From an uncultured Ignavibacteria bacterium (lineage in GTDB: Bacteria > Bacteroidota > Ignavibacteria > Kapaibacteriales > UBA2268), in contig CAIOZA010000095.1 of assembly GCA_903862655.1 (NCBI GenBank), forward strand, positions 1 to 64,000: 64,000 bases of DNA, written 5' to 3'. The notes beneath the pieces were generated by a model. It searched no databases and was not told where the DNA came from. It saw only the letters and a list, made by a program, of their open reading frames with translations. Positions 1 through 8,133 of the stretch are shown here, one piece after another; the first letter of the stretch is position 1, and the number at the start of each line of letters is the position of its first letter. The position numbers and the translations under genes were made by a program.

Positions 1-129
1 AACTCATTGTGGGAAATATTCCACACTGTTTAATTAATCTGACTAAATAATCTGACACTTTTCGCTTAACATCATTAGTATAGCAAATAAGTTATTAGTA
101 TTTTTGCATTTAAAATTCTTCGTAATTCA

Positions 130-1851
130 ATGAAATCAATCTGGGAAATACCATTTATCGTAGTTGATGTTGAGACAAGCGGTTCGCATCCACAGAATGA
201 CAGAATAACCGAAATTGCCTGCGTCACGACTATTGGTGGCGAAATAACAGATACTTTCAGCTCATTAATCAATCCACATCAGCCTATTCCATATTTCATA
301 TCAACAATGACTGGAATATCTAATGAAATGGTGTTTAACGCTCCTGAATTACAAGAAATCATGCCAAAAGTTGAGGCAATTTTCAATCAGACAAATGCTG
401 TGTTTGTTGCCCACAATGCAAGATTTGACTGGTCGTTCGTTCTTGAGTCCTTTAGTATTGCAGGGCTGAGGCAACCTAAACTTCCAAGAATTTGCACATT
501 AAAATTATCCCGAAGACTTTTGCAGAAAAGCCTGAAAAAGAATGTAGGTTCATTATCCAACTTCTTTGATATTCAGATAATCAACAGGCATAGAGCAGGA
601 GGAGATGCAACGGCAACGGCACTCATTTTGAATGAGTTGATGGCTCTGGCTGAGCAGGAACACAACATAGAAGATATAGATCAATTACTTCACTTTCAGA
701 ATAAGCCAATAAAAAATTTCAAAGCTCCTTCTGTTTCCTTTAGTCGTGTAGAAATCAAACTTGGTGAATTGCCAGTTGAACCGGGTGTTTATCAATTTCT
801 GGGAGAAGACGGCTCAATATTGTATATAGGTAAAGCTAAATCATTGAATGACCGCGTTAAATCATATTTTAACAATGAAATGATGACATCAAAGAAAATC
901 ACTGAAATGATCAGAATGATTCATGATTTGCGGTGGACAACAACAGAAACTGAACTGCTAGCTTTGCTACTTGAATCAAAATCGATCAAAACTCACAGAC
1001 CACATTACAATACAGCTGATAAAGTTTATGGACAATATCCATTCATTCGTATTACAACATTCGAGGAATATCCGATTGCAGATTTGACTTTTAATGTCAG
1101 AAATGATGGTTCGGAATATTATGGTCCCTTTAATTCTATTTCATTTGCGCATGAATTGATACTAACCATTGAAAAACAATTCAAACTTAGAAAATGTAAG
1201 GATGAATTTAGTGTTTCGGCAGAGAATAAGCCATGCTTCTATAATCAGATAAAAAGATGTGATGCTCCATGCGCTATATTAATAACAAAAAGTCAGTATG
1301 ACGAAGAAGTAGCTAAAGTAAGATTATTTCTCAGTGGTTACTCTGATGGTGTAATCAATCAGCTTGAAAAGAAAATGCTAGAATTGTCAGAAAATCTTGA
1401 ATATGAGAAGGCGGCTGAACTGAGTTTCAGAATAAAAGAACTAAAAAAATTATTTGGAAGAAAATATATAAGTAATAATTCCATAGCCTCCAATAATATG
1501 ATCTTTTTTATTCCGATTTCAGATAAAGAGAGACTTTTTGAACTCTACCTGATTAATTCAGGTAAATTGGTACACCATCAGATAATAGGAAGGAAAGCAC
1601 CCCTTAGTGATTTATTCTCGGTTATAAAAGGAGAATATTTTCTTAGCAGTAATCCACAATCAGAATTGACTGACGAAGATATCGATGAGATTAGAATCAT
1701 CAATTCGTACATTTACAAAAAAAGAAATACAGGGAAATTCATTTATCTGATCGGGCAGAGTGAATCAGAATTTTATAAAGAGATAGAAAACGAGATCAGA
1801 AATTACATGTTCGAAGATGAATTAAATAATGATCCAGAATTTATTGATTAA
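130..1851 (+). CDS. DnaQ-type 3'-5' exonuclease fused to UvrC-like GIY-YIG nuclease
   Basis: This is a two-part DNA-repair nuclease of 573 residues. Residues 8-175 form a DEDDh exonuclease, with D13 and E15, D100 in the HNARFD motif, and H154/D159 in the HRAGGD motif. Residues 215-300 form a GIY-YIG endonuclease, with GVY at 219 and YIG at 232. Cysteines at 356, 369, 377 and 381 (CX12CX7CX3C) closely match the spacing of the UvrC iron-sulfur cysteines. A UVR-like helical hairpin follows at 410-444. The C-terminal RNase H-like and HhH domains of full UvrC are absent, so it resembles the Cho or DnaQ-UvrC fusion type. A role in nucleotide excision or crosslink repair is inferred. It stands alone at the window edge. 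The start is the ATG directly before the exonuclease fold. Confidence 0.88.
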   Translation: MKSIWEIPFIVVDVETSGSHPQNDRITEIACVTTIGGEITDTFSSLINPHQPIPYFISTMTGISNEMVFNAPELQEIMPKVEAIFNQTNAVFVAHNARFDWSFVLESFSIAGLRQPKLPRICTLKLSRRLLQKSLKKNVGSLSNFFDIQIINRHRAGGDATATALILNELMALAEQEHNIEDIDQLLHFQNKPIKNFKAPSVSFSRVEIKLGELPVEPGVYQFLGEDGSILYIGKAKSLNDRVKSYFNNEMMTSKKITEMIRMIHDLRWTTTETELLALLLESKSIKTHRPHYNTADKVYGQYPFIRITTFEEYPIADLTFNVRNDGSEYYGPFNSISFAHELILTIEKQFKLRKCKDEFSVSAENKPCFYNQIKRCDAPCAILITKSQYDEEVAKVRLFLSGYSDGVINQLEKKMLELSENLEYEKAAELSFRIKELKKLFGRKYISNNSIASNNMIFFIPISDKERLFELYLINSGKLVHHQIIGRKAPLSDLFSVIKGEYFLSSNPQSELTDEDIDEIRIINSYIYKKRNTGKFIYLIGQSESEFYKEIENEIRNYMFEDELNNDPEFID

Positions 1852-1997
1852 TTATTTTGTTTCAAGAAAATTCAACTAATTACTTACAACTTTCTAATTA
1901 TATCATTTATGCTCAACCAACCAAGAATAAAATTTTAGCGTTAAGATTTCGTTTTAGAAATTTCTGAAATCAACTATCGTATTTTGTTTTGAAATTA

Positions 1998-4283
1998 ATG
2001 AAAAATATTAATATTGTAATAATTTCAATGCTGGTTTTTACCAGCATTTTTAATTGCTTGTCCGCACATGAGATTAGTGATAATTCTGCAAGTTTAAGTG
2101 GCTTTATAAAAGATTCAAAAACCGGCGAAACTCTAATTGGAGCAACTATTTCACTCGAGGGTACAAAATTAGGAGCATTTACCAATAAGAGTGGATATTT
2201 CTCTGTAACTAACATACCACCAGGTGAATACAAGATTAATGCTTCATTTATTGGTTATGAAAAGCTTTCAAAAAAAATCAGATTTAAAGAATCTCAATCA
2301 CTGAGGGAGAACCTACAGCTAAAGCCAACCAATGTATCTACACACGAAGTTCAGGTTGAAGCAGAAAGAGAAGTCGAAAAAAGAGAGATTTCTATCAGTA
2401 AAATTAATGTGCCAATCCAACAGATTAAGAAAATAAGAATTGGTGGTGAATCGGACGTATTTCGCTCACTTCAGTATTTACCAGGAATATTGACTTCTTC
2501 CCAAATATCATCAGGATTATTTGTCCGCGGCGGATCACCGGATCAGAATCTTGTTCTGCTCGACGGTGCAATTGTTTATAATCCTTCTCATTTATTTGGA
2601 TTCATTTCAACTTTCAATTCAGACGCTATCAAAGATGTTGAGTTGATTAAGGGAGGTTTCCCTGCCGAATATGGAGGCAGGTTGTCTGCAGTATTGAATT
2701 TGACTCAAAAAGACGGGAACAGAAATGAAATAGAGGGTGTTGGCTCAATTGGAGCAATATCATCACGGCTTTCTGTTCAGGGACCTTTATTTGATGGATC
2801 TTGGTTTGTCGGAGCCAGGAGAACATATCTGGAACTGATCAAAGCAGTTATACCATCAGACCCAACCTCACCTCTCCCCGATTTCGCATTTTATGATGTC
2901 AATGTTAAGTTAACTCAGAATATTGGGAATGATGACCATATATCAGTTTCCGGATTTTTAAGTAATGACGGACTTTTGCTTGGTGCTTCAGGTGTATCTC
3001 TGGATCTGACGGTGGGCAACAGAAGTTTTGCAGGGAATTGGACTCATATATTCAATGATAAATTTTTTACTACAGTGGTTCTAAGTTCAAGTTATTATCA
3101 AAATTCGTTTATTGGCGACCAGGCAGGTTTTGGCTTCCAGATTGACAATTCAATCAATGACATAACAGGTAAAGCATCATGCGACTGGTTTATCAGCGAT
3201 GCATTAACTTTGAAATCAGGTTTAGAAGTTACAAGATACAATTTTCTTTATTACCAGAATCTTACCGGACAAACAGATACAATTATTAAATCCGGTACAA
3301 ATAATCCTGGTGCATTGAATCTGGACTTTGTTGACTGGAATTATTCAGCGTATAGTCAGTTAAATTACAATGTCAATGATCTGTTCTCTATTCAAGCAGG
3401 TTTGAGATACAACAATTGGGAAATCAGCAAAAATGTTCTTTTGGATCCTAGGTTAGCAATCAGATATAGATTCTCAGAGAATCTTGCTGTCAAAGCAGCA
3501 TGGGGTATGTTCTCGCAGAATTTAAGATTAGCTTCCCAGCCTGATTTTGCATTCTTTGACACATGGCTTCCAACAGATTCTACAATTGCTCCAAGCAGAA
3601 GTATGCATTATATACTAAGTATAGAAACAGAGCCTCTTCCCGATATTGATGTCAATCTCGATGTATATTACAAGAAAATGAATAGTATCAGCGAGCTTAA
3701 TCCTAATGCTATTGCATCCAAATCCTTATCCGATATTTTCTTAACTGGCAATACTGAATCCTGGGGTTTCGAAATTTTTGCTCAACGTAAGTTCGGAAAC
3801 TTTGTAGGATGGATAGGATACGCTCTTGGATATATACAATCAGTATTTCCGGATATTAATGGCGGTCAGCCATTCCGTCCGAAATATGACCGCAGGCATG
3901 ACTTCAAGGTTGTGGCTCAATACCAGATTAATGAAAAATGGGATTTAGCTGCTACTTTCACTTTTCAGTCAGGACAATCATACACTGGAGCTACTTCGAG
4001 ATTTCTTTCGAGATTACCGGGTCAGGACTTTGGACGCGGTAAAACTGTACCTTCACAAAGATATGGGCTCAGATTGCCGGCTTCTCATCAGTTAAATTTA
4101 ACTGGAAGCTATGCTTTCAAAATGTTTAAACTGGATTCAAAAGTGATTCTCGATATTTATAATGTCTACAATCACCGCGACATCTGGTTCAGATATTATG
4201 ACACAAGATCAGAAGAAACAAAAGTAATTGATGTTTACTTATTACCAATAATTCCAACACTCTCACTTGAGGTTAAATTCTAA
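1998..4283 (+). CDS. TonB-dependent outer-membrane receptor with carboxypeptidase-like N-terminal domain
   Basis: This is an outer-membrane receptor, probably for active uptake of an unknown ligand. A signal peptide is followed by a carboxypeptidase-regulatory-like beta domain (about residues 30-110, DSKTGETLIGATISLEG), a plug (GGSPDQNLVLLDG, then KGGFPAEYGGRLSAV) and a long beta-barrel ending in the aromatic/charged terminus LSLEVKF. The frame opens at a TTG at 1989, but ATG 1998 gives a cleaner signal peptide (MKNINIVIISMLVF) and is chosen. The stop is only 2 bases before the DUF4249 lipoprotein gene, so the two are probably co-transcribed. This receptor-DUF4249 pairing is common in Bacteroidota. 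The substrate cannot be told from sequence. Confidence 0.9.
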   Translation: MKNINIVIISMLVFTSIFNCLSAHEISDNSASLSGFIKDSKTGETLIGATISLEGTKLGAFTNKSGYFSVTNIPPGEYKINASFIGYEKLSKKIRFKESQSLRENLQLKPTNVSTHEVQVEAEREVEKREISISKINVPIQQIKKIRIGGESDVFRSLQYLPGILTSSQISSGLFVRGGSPDQNLVLLDGAIVYNPSHLFGFISTFNSDAIKDVELIKGGFPAEYGGRLSAVLNLTQKDGNRNEIEGVGSIGAISSRLSVQGPLFDGSWFVGARRTYLELIKAVIPSDPTSPLPDFAFYDVNVKLTQNIGNDDHISVSGFLSNDGLLLGASGVSLDLTVGNRSFAGNWTHIFNDKFFTTVVLSSSYYQNSFIGDQAGFGFQIDNSINDITGKASCDWFISDALTLKSGLEVTRYNFLYYQNLTGQTDTIIKSGTNNPGALNLDFVDWNYSAYSQLNYNVNDLFSIQAGLRYNNWEISKNVLLDPRLAIRYRFSENLAVKAAWGMFSQNLRLASQPDFAFFDTWLPTDSTIAPSRSMHYILSIETEPLPDIDVNLDVYYKKMNSISELNPNAIASKSLSDIFLTGNTESWGFEIFAQRKFGNFVGWIGYALGYIQSVFPDINGGQPFRPKYDRRHDFKVVAQYQINEKWDLAATFTFQSGQSYTGATSRFLSRLPGQDFGRGKTVPSQRYGLRLPASHQLNLTGSYAFKMFKLDSKVILDIYNVYNHRDIWFRYYDTRSEETKVIDVYLLPIIPTLSLEVKF

Positions 4284-4285
4284 TA

Positions 4286-5164
4286 ATGAAAACATTAAAA
4301 CATATATTCCCTTTGTTATTGGTTATTCTGACAGTCATATTAAATTCATGTCAGGATGCTCCACCGAATGTTTATATCGAGCAGAACTATGTAGAAAGCT
4401 ATTTGATTGTGGACGAACCTATCCGTTTCGTAAAATTGATGAAAACATCTCCGGTTTCAGATTCATTCAAATATGATAATGCATTTATTAGGGATGCCAG
4501 AGTCCTCATTAAAGTCGATGGACAGACAATACAGCTGATATGTGATGCTGCCGGATCGAATGGATACTACAATCCCGACACAACTCTATTAGTTCAGCCA
4601 AGCAAGAAATATGATCTTGAAATTACTTTGAAGGATGGAACATTAATGACAGGATCAACAAGAACACCGGCTCGTTTTAATTGGATTAATTCTCCTCCTG
4701 ATTCTTTGTATTATCCAAAAGACACATTAAATTTAACTGATGGAACTAAAGAAAAAATATCCTGGGAAAAGAACCCTGATGTAAAATTCTATTATATTAT
4801 CAGGATAAAATCACTTGACACACTAGAATACGGAAAGTATTTACCGACTCCGACAGAGGAGAAAAACAGAAGAATATATACATTCTTCGGGGGTGGAAAA
4901 AACTCCCCTGATTACCTTGAATCAACACGTTGGGCTATGGTTCCGGCTCCTGAAACTCCAATTGTTTGGACTACATTCAAATGGTTTGGACTGAACGAGG
5001 TTACGATTATGGTAGCTGATGCAAATTTTATGAAATGGTCATTGCAGTATTTTAGAACCAATCAGTACAATACATTGTTAGGAAATATTAATAATGGCAT
5101 TGGTTCATTTGGTTCAGCATCTCAAATTTCGAAGAGAACATTTTTATACAAGAATCAACCTTAA
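4286..5164 (+). CDS. DUF4249-type lipoprotein partner of the TonB receptor
   Basis: This 292-residue protein has a lipoprotein signal peptide with a lipobox at LNSC (Cys22). It is therefore expected to be anchored in the outer membrane. The region after the Cys (VYIEQNYVESYLIVDEP, then a domain with an LMKTSPVSD stretch) has the look of DUF4249, a family usually coded beside TonB receptors. The rest is beta-rich, consistent with a surface or periplasmic accessory domain. It starts 2 bases after the receptor stop and is followed by a terminator hairpin at 5237-5272, so the two genes form a closed unit. A role in ligand capture is inferred from context only. Confidence 0.75.
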   Translation: MKTLKHIFPLLLVILTVILNSCQDAPPNVYIEQNYVESYLIVDEPIRFVKLMKTSPVSDSFKYDNAFIRDARVLIKVDGQTIQLICDAAGSNGYYNPDTTLLVQPSKKYDLEITLKDGTLMTGSTRTPARFNWINSPPDSLYYPKDTLNLTDGTKEKISWEKNPDVKFYYIIRIKSLDTLEYGKYLPTPTEEKNRRIYTFFGGGKNSPDYLESTRWAMVPAPETPIVWTTFKWFGLNEVTIMVADANFMKWSLQYFRTNQYNTLLGNINNGIGSFGSASQISKRTFLYKNQP

Positions 5165-5236
5165 AAAATGGGAGATCTCTCAAATGAGATTATTCATATC
5201 TAGACCTTGATAAATTGAATCAATCCCTGCTAAAAA

Positions 5237-5272
5237 AAAGAGCCAATCATTGTTTTTAGATGTTGGCTCTTT
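5237..5272. terminator. Bidirectional intrinsic terminator
   Basis: A perfect 10-bp stem (AAAGAGCCAA at 5237-5246, TTGGCTCTTT at 5263-5272) has a 16-base loop. It is preceded by a run of A and closes with T, so it can terminate from both sides. It lies between the convergent DUF4249 gene and the aldehyde dehydrogenase gene. Confidence 0.85.
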
Positions 5273-5292
5273 AATTGAATCTTCAATTATTC

Positions 5293-6774
5293 TTAATAAT
5301 TATCTATCTGAGCTCTCTGAAGCTTATCAGAGAAATCGATATAAACTGTCTTCCATTCTGTAAAGATATCAAATACAGTCCAACCACCTTCACGATGACC
5401 GTTACCTGTACCTTTAACACCACCGAACGGCATGTGGGCTTCTGCACCGATTGTTGGAGCATTGATATAAGTAATTCCTGCTTCGATATCTCTGATGGCT
5501 CTGAAAGCATCGTTAACATTTCTTGTATAAACAGAAGAAGAGAGACCAAAATCGACTGAATTGGCAAGCTCAACAGCATGATCGAAGGATTCAGCTTTTG
5601 TTACTGCTAACACAGGTCCGAAAACTTCTTCCTGGAATAATCTCATATCTTTAGTAACATCAGCAAAAATTGTTGGTTCGTAAAAGTAACCCTTTGCTAA
5701 ATCGCCTTCAATGGCTCTTTTTCCACCTATGATTAATCTTGCTCCTTCTTCTAACGCTACTTTTGAGTAGTACTCGCATGTTTGAAGTTGTTTCTCGTGA
5801 ATCACCGGACCTACCTGAGTATCAGGCAATAATCCATAACCAAGCTTCAATTTTGAAGCCTTCATTGCAAGTAAAGTAATGATTTCTTCGTAACAATCTT
5901 TGTGGACTATAAGTCTGGAGGTTGCTGTACATCTTTGCCCTGTCGTACCGAACGCACCCCATAGTACTCCTTCAATAGCTAATTCAAAGTTTGCATCGGG
6001 CATGATAATCTGAGCATTCTTGCCACCCATTTCGAGGGAACATTTTTTATTTGTTCTTCCGCAAATTTCGCCAAGCTGGAATCCGATGTTAGTCGATCCT
6101 GTGAAGGCGATAAGATTAACATCAGGATGTTCAACTATCATATTACCCATGTTACCCTTACCAAGTACAACATTGAATACTCCGGGAGGAACTCCGGCTT
6201 CATCCATAACTTCAGCAAAGCATACACCAGCTTGTGGGACATCCTTGGATGGCTTGTAAACAACTGTATTGCCGGCAGCTAAAGCAGGGAGAATTTTCCA
6301 TGATGGAACAGCTACAGGAAAGTTGAATGCTGTTATAACACCGCAAACACCAATTGGCATACGGAATGACAGATTCATTTTATTTTCCATTTCACTGGGG
6401 GCAGTATGACCGAAAAGTCTTCTTGTCTCACTAGCGGAGTAGTAAGCAGTATCGATGGCTTCTTGTAGGTCCCCCATAGTTTCGAATACAGGTTTACCCA
6501 TTTCGCGGGTCATAATTTTTGCAATTTCTTCTTTTCTTCTTGCAAAAATATCTCCGACTTTTTTGAGGATGTCGCCACGTTTGGGTGCCGGCATCATTTT
6601 CCATTTTTTAAATGCTTCACGTGCTGATTTGACTGCATCATTTACATCTTCCTGACCTGATTCGGGGAATTCCCCGACTATATCACTTATATCTGCTGGG
6701 TTAATATTATTAAAATACTTACCTGTTTTTGGCTCTACCCATTGACCATTAATGTAATTACGGAACCTATCCAT
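5293..6774 (-). CDS. NAD(P)-dependent aldehyde dehydrogenase
   Basis: This 493-residue protein is a full-length ALDH-superfamily enzyme that oxidises an aldehyde to its acid. The family motifs are present: N151 in TAFNFP, FTGST at 224-228 for cofactor binding, the general base E248 in LEMGGKN, and the nucleophile C282 in GQRCTATSR. The C-terminal PFGGVKGTGNGHREGG stretch recalls semialdehyde dehydrogenases (ALDH7 or ketoglutarate-semialdehyde type), but the substrate is not determined. An AGGAG ribosome-binding site precedes the ATG. The gene is monocistronic, with a terminator on its 3' side and a divergent gene beyond a 194-base gap on its 5' side. Confidence 0.92.
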   Translation of the reverse strand: MDRFRNYINGQWVEPKTGKYFNNINPADISDIVGEFPESGQEDVNDAVKSAREAFKKWKMMPAPKRGDILKKVGDIFARRKEEIAKIMTREMGKPVFETMGDLQEAIDTAYYSASETRRLFGHTAPSEMENKMNLSFRMPIGVCGVITAFNFPVAVPSWKILPALAAGNTVVYKPSKDVPQAGVCFAEVMDEAGVPPGVFNVVLGKGNMGNMIVEHPDVNLIAFTGSTNIGFQLGEICGRTNKKCSLEMGGKNAQIIMPDANFELAIEGVLWGAFGTTGQRCTATSRLIVHKDCYEEIITLLAMKASKLKLGYGLLPDTQVGPVIHEKQLQTCEYYSKVALEEGARLIIGGKRAIEGDLAKGYFYEPTIFADVTKDMRLFQEEVFGPVLAVTKAESFDHAVELANSVDFGLSSSVYTRNVNDAFRAIRDIEAGITYINAPTIGAEAHMPFGGVKGTGNGHREGGWTVFDIFTEWKTVYIDFSDKLQRAQIDNY

Positions 6775-6968
6775 TTTAAAACTCCTGATAAAAAAATATA
6801 TAAAAATTTAAAAAGCAAATAATTAAGACTGAAAAATTAATGAATTTTTTCCGATTTTGATATTAATTTAATTTCATTGAATTAATCAATTTATAAGTTG
6901 TTGTTTCGGAATATAAAATAAAACTGTATATTTGAACAAAGTAAAACAATGGGTTCGTAGGAAATCTT

Positions 6969-7625
6969 ATGGCTAAAGCTTTGGTTATCGGTGCTACCGG
7001 TTTGATTGGAAGAGAACTTATTGATCTCTTAATTTTAGATGATTATTTTTCCGAGATCGAAATCTGGGTACGAAAGCCTTCCTATTACATGCATCCGAAA
7101 ATAAGTGAGACAATACTAGATTTTGACACTTTGAAGAGCATTCCCAAAATCTCACATGATGTTGTATTCTGCTGTATCGGAACAACAATAAAAAAAGCCG
7201 GATCCAAAGAGAATTTTCGCAAGATTGATTATGATATTGTTGTGAATATTGCCCATCTTGCTGAAAGATCAAACGTTACTAGCCTGATCGCTATATCATC
7301 TCTTGGTGCAACAAGCAAAACAGGAAATCTCTACTTAAAGACTAAAGGAGAGATGGAAGAAGCCATACTGGATCTGGTGATTCCTTCAATATCGATTCTG
7401 CGTCCTTCTGTATTGTTTGGTAATCGTTTGGACTTCAGGTTAGGTGAAAAAATAGCTATCTTTGTTCTTAAAATATTTGGAATATTTTTGTTTGGATCAT
7501 TACGTAAATACCGAGGAATTGAGGCTACCAAAGTGGCTCAAGCTATGATTAATTTATCATCAGATGAGTGGATGGGCTTAAATATTCTGGAATCAGATGA
7601 AATCGAACGAATAGCAAAATTATAG
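6969..7625 (+). CDS. NAD(P)-binding Rossmann protein, HTATIP2/epimerase-like
   Basis: This 218-residue protein belongs to the atypical short-chain dehydrogenase group. The dinucleotide-binding motif GATGLIG lies at residues 8-14. A central ISSLGA strand carries the usual Ser region, and a YLKTK pattern (Y122, K126) matches the catalytic YxxxK. The size and the conserved ILRPSVLFGNR stretch resemble small HTATIP2/YwnB-like oxidoreductases. The substrate is unknown. It is the first gene of a likely three-gene unit, as the next gene starts 8 bases after its stop and the third overlaps the second. Confidence 0.8.
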   Translation: MAKALVIGATGLIGRELIDLLILDDYFSEIEIWVRKPSYYMHPKISETILDFDTLKSIPKISHDVVFCCIGTTIKKAGSKENFRKIDYDIVVNIAHLAERSNVTSLIAISSLGATSKTGNLYLKTKGEMEEAILDLVIPSISILRPSVLFGNRLDFRLGEKIAIFVLKIFGIFLFGSLRKYRGIEATKVAQAMINLSSDEWMGLNILESDEIERIAKL

Positions 7626-7633
7626 ATTTAATC

Positions 7634-8128
7634 ATGAAATTAATAATATTTTCCTTAGTCATATTCTCGATATTTGCCGGCTCTTTAAAAGCAGAGCAAG
7701 GTTTAAGCCACGAACTAGGTATCACTTCCGGTAGTGTTTATATTAACAATAAAATTTCGGTATCTCCGGATATCGGTTTGTTTTATAATATTTATTTTCC
7801 TAAAATTAATAACATTCATTTTGGTTTGGCAATTGACAAAGGGTTTGGTGAAAAGGACTTTCTGTTGTCGTTACTGACATTATTTTTTAAGTTCGGCGAT
7901 CATTTTAAATTTGGTGCATCATTAGGCTATTATTCCGATTCCAAGTATTATAAAAGTCAATTTTATGATGAAACGATAAGATATTATGGAGCTTTCTTTC
8001 GAGGGAGTTTCAATTTTCTAATCCATGTAAATAAATTTACTATTTCTCCTGTTTTAAATATAGATCTTTTCAGAAGAGACTATTTTGCTTCAGTATCATT
8101 AAACGTTAGCTATCCACTACCGAATTGA
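7634..8128 (+). CDS. Small secreted protein, probable beta-barrel, function unknown
   Basis: I do not recognise this 164-residue protein. It has a clear N-terminal signal peptide (MKLIIFSLVIFSIFAGSLKA). After it come alternating aromatic/hydrophobic strands such as FKFGASLGYYSDSKYY and FASVSLNVSYPLPN, which suggest a small outer-membrane beta-barrel. It sits between the Rossmann protein and the GH57 glycosidase in the same short operon. No catalytic motif is visible. Confidence 0.6.
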   Translation: MKLIIFSLVIFSIFAGSLKAEQGLSHELGITSGSVYINNKISVSPDIGLFYNIYFPKINNIHFGLAIDKGFGEKDFLLSLLTLFFKFGDHFKFGASLGYYSDSKYYKSQFYDETIRYYGAFFRGSFNFLIHVNKFTISPVLNIDLFRRDYFASVSLNVSYPLPN

Positions 8129-8133
8129 ATATT

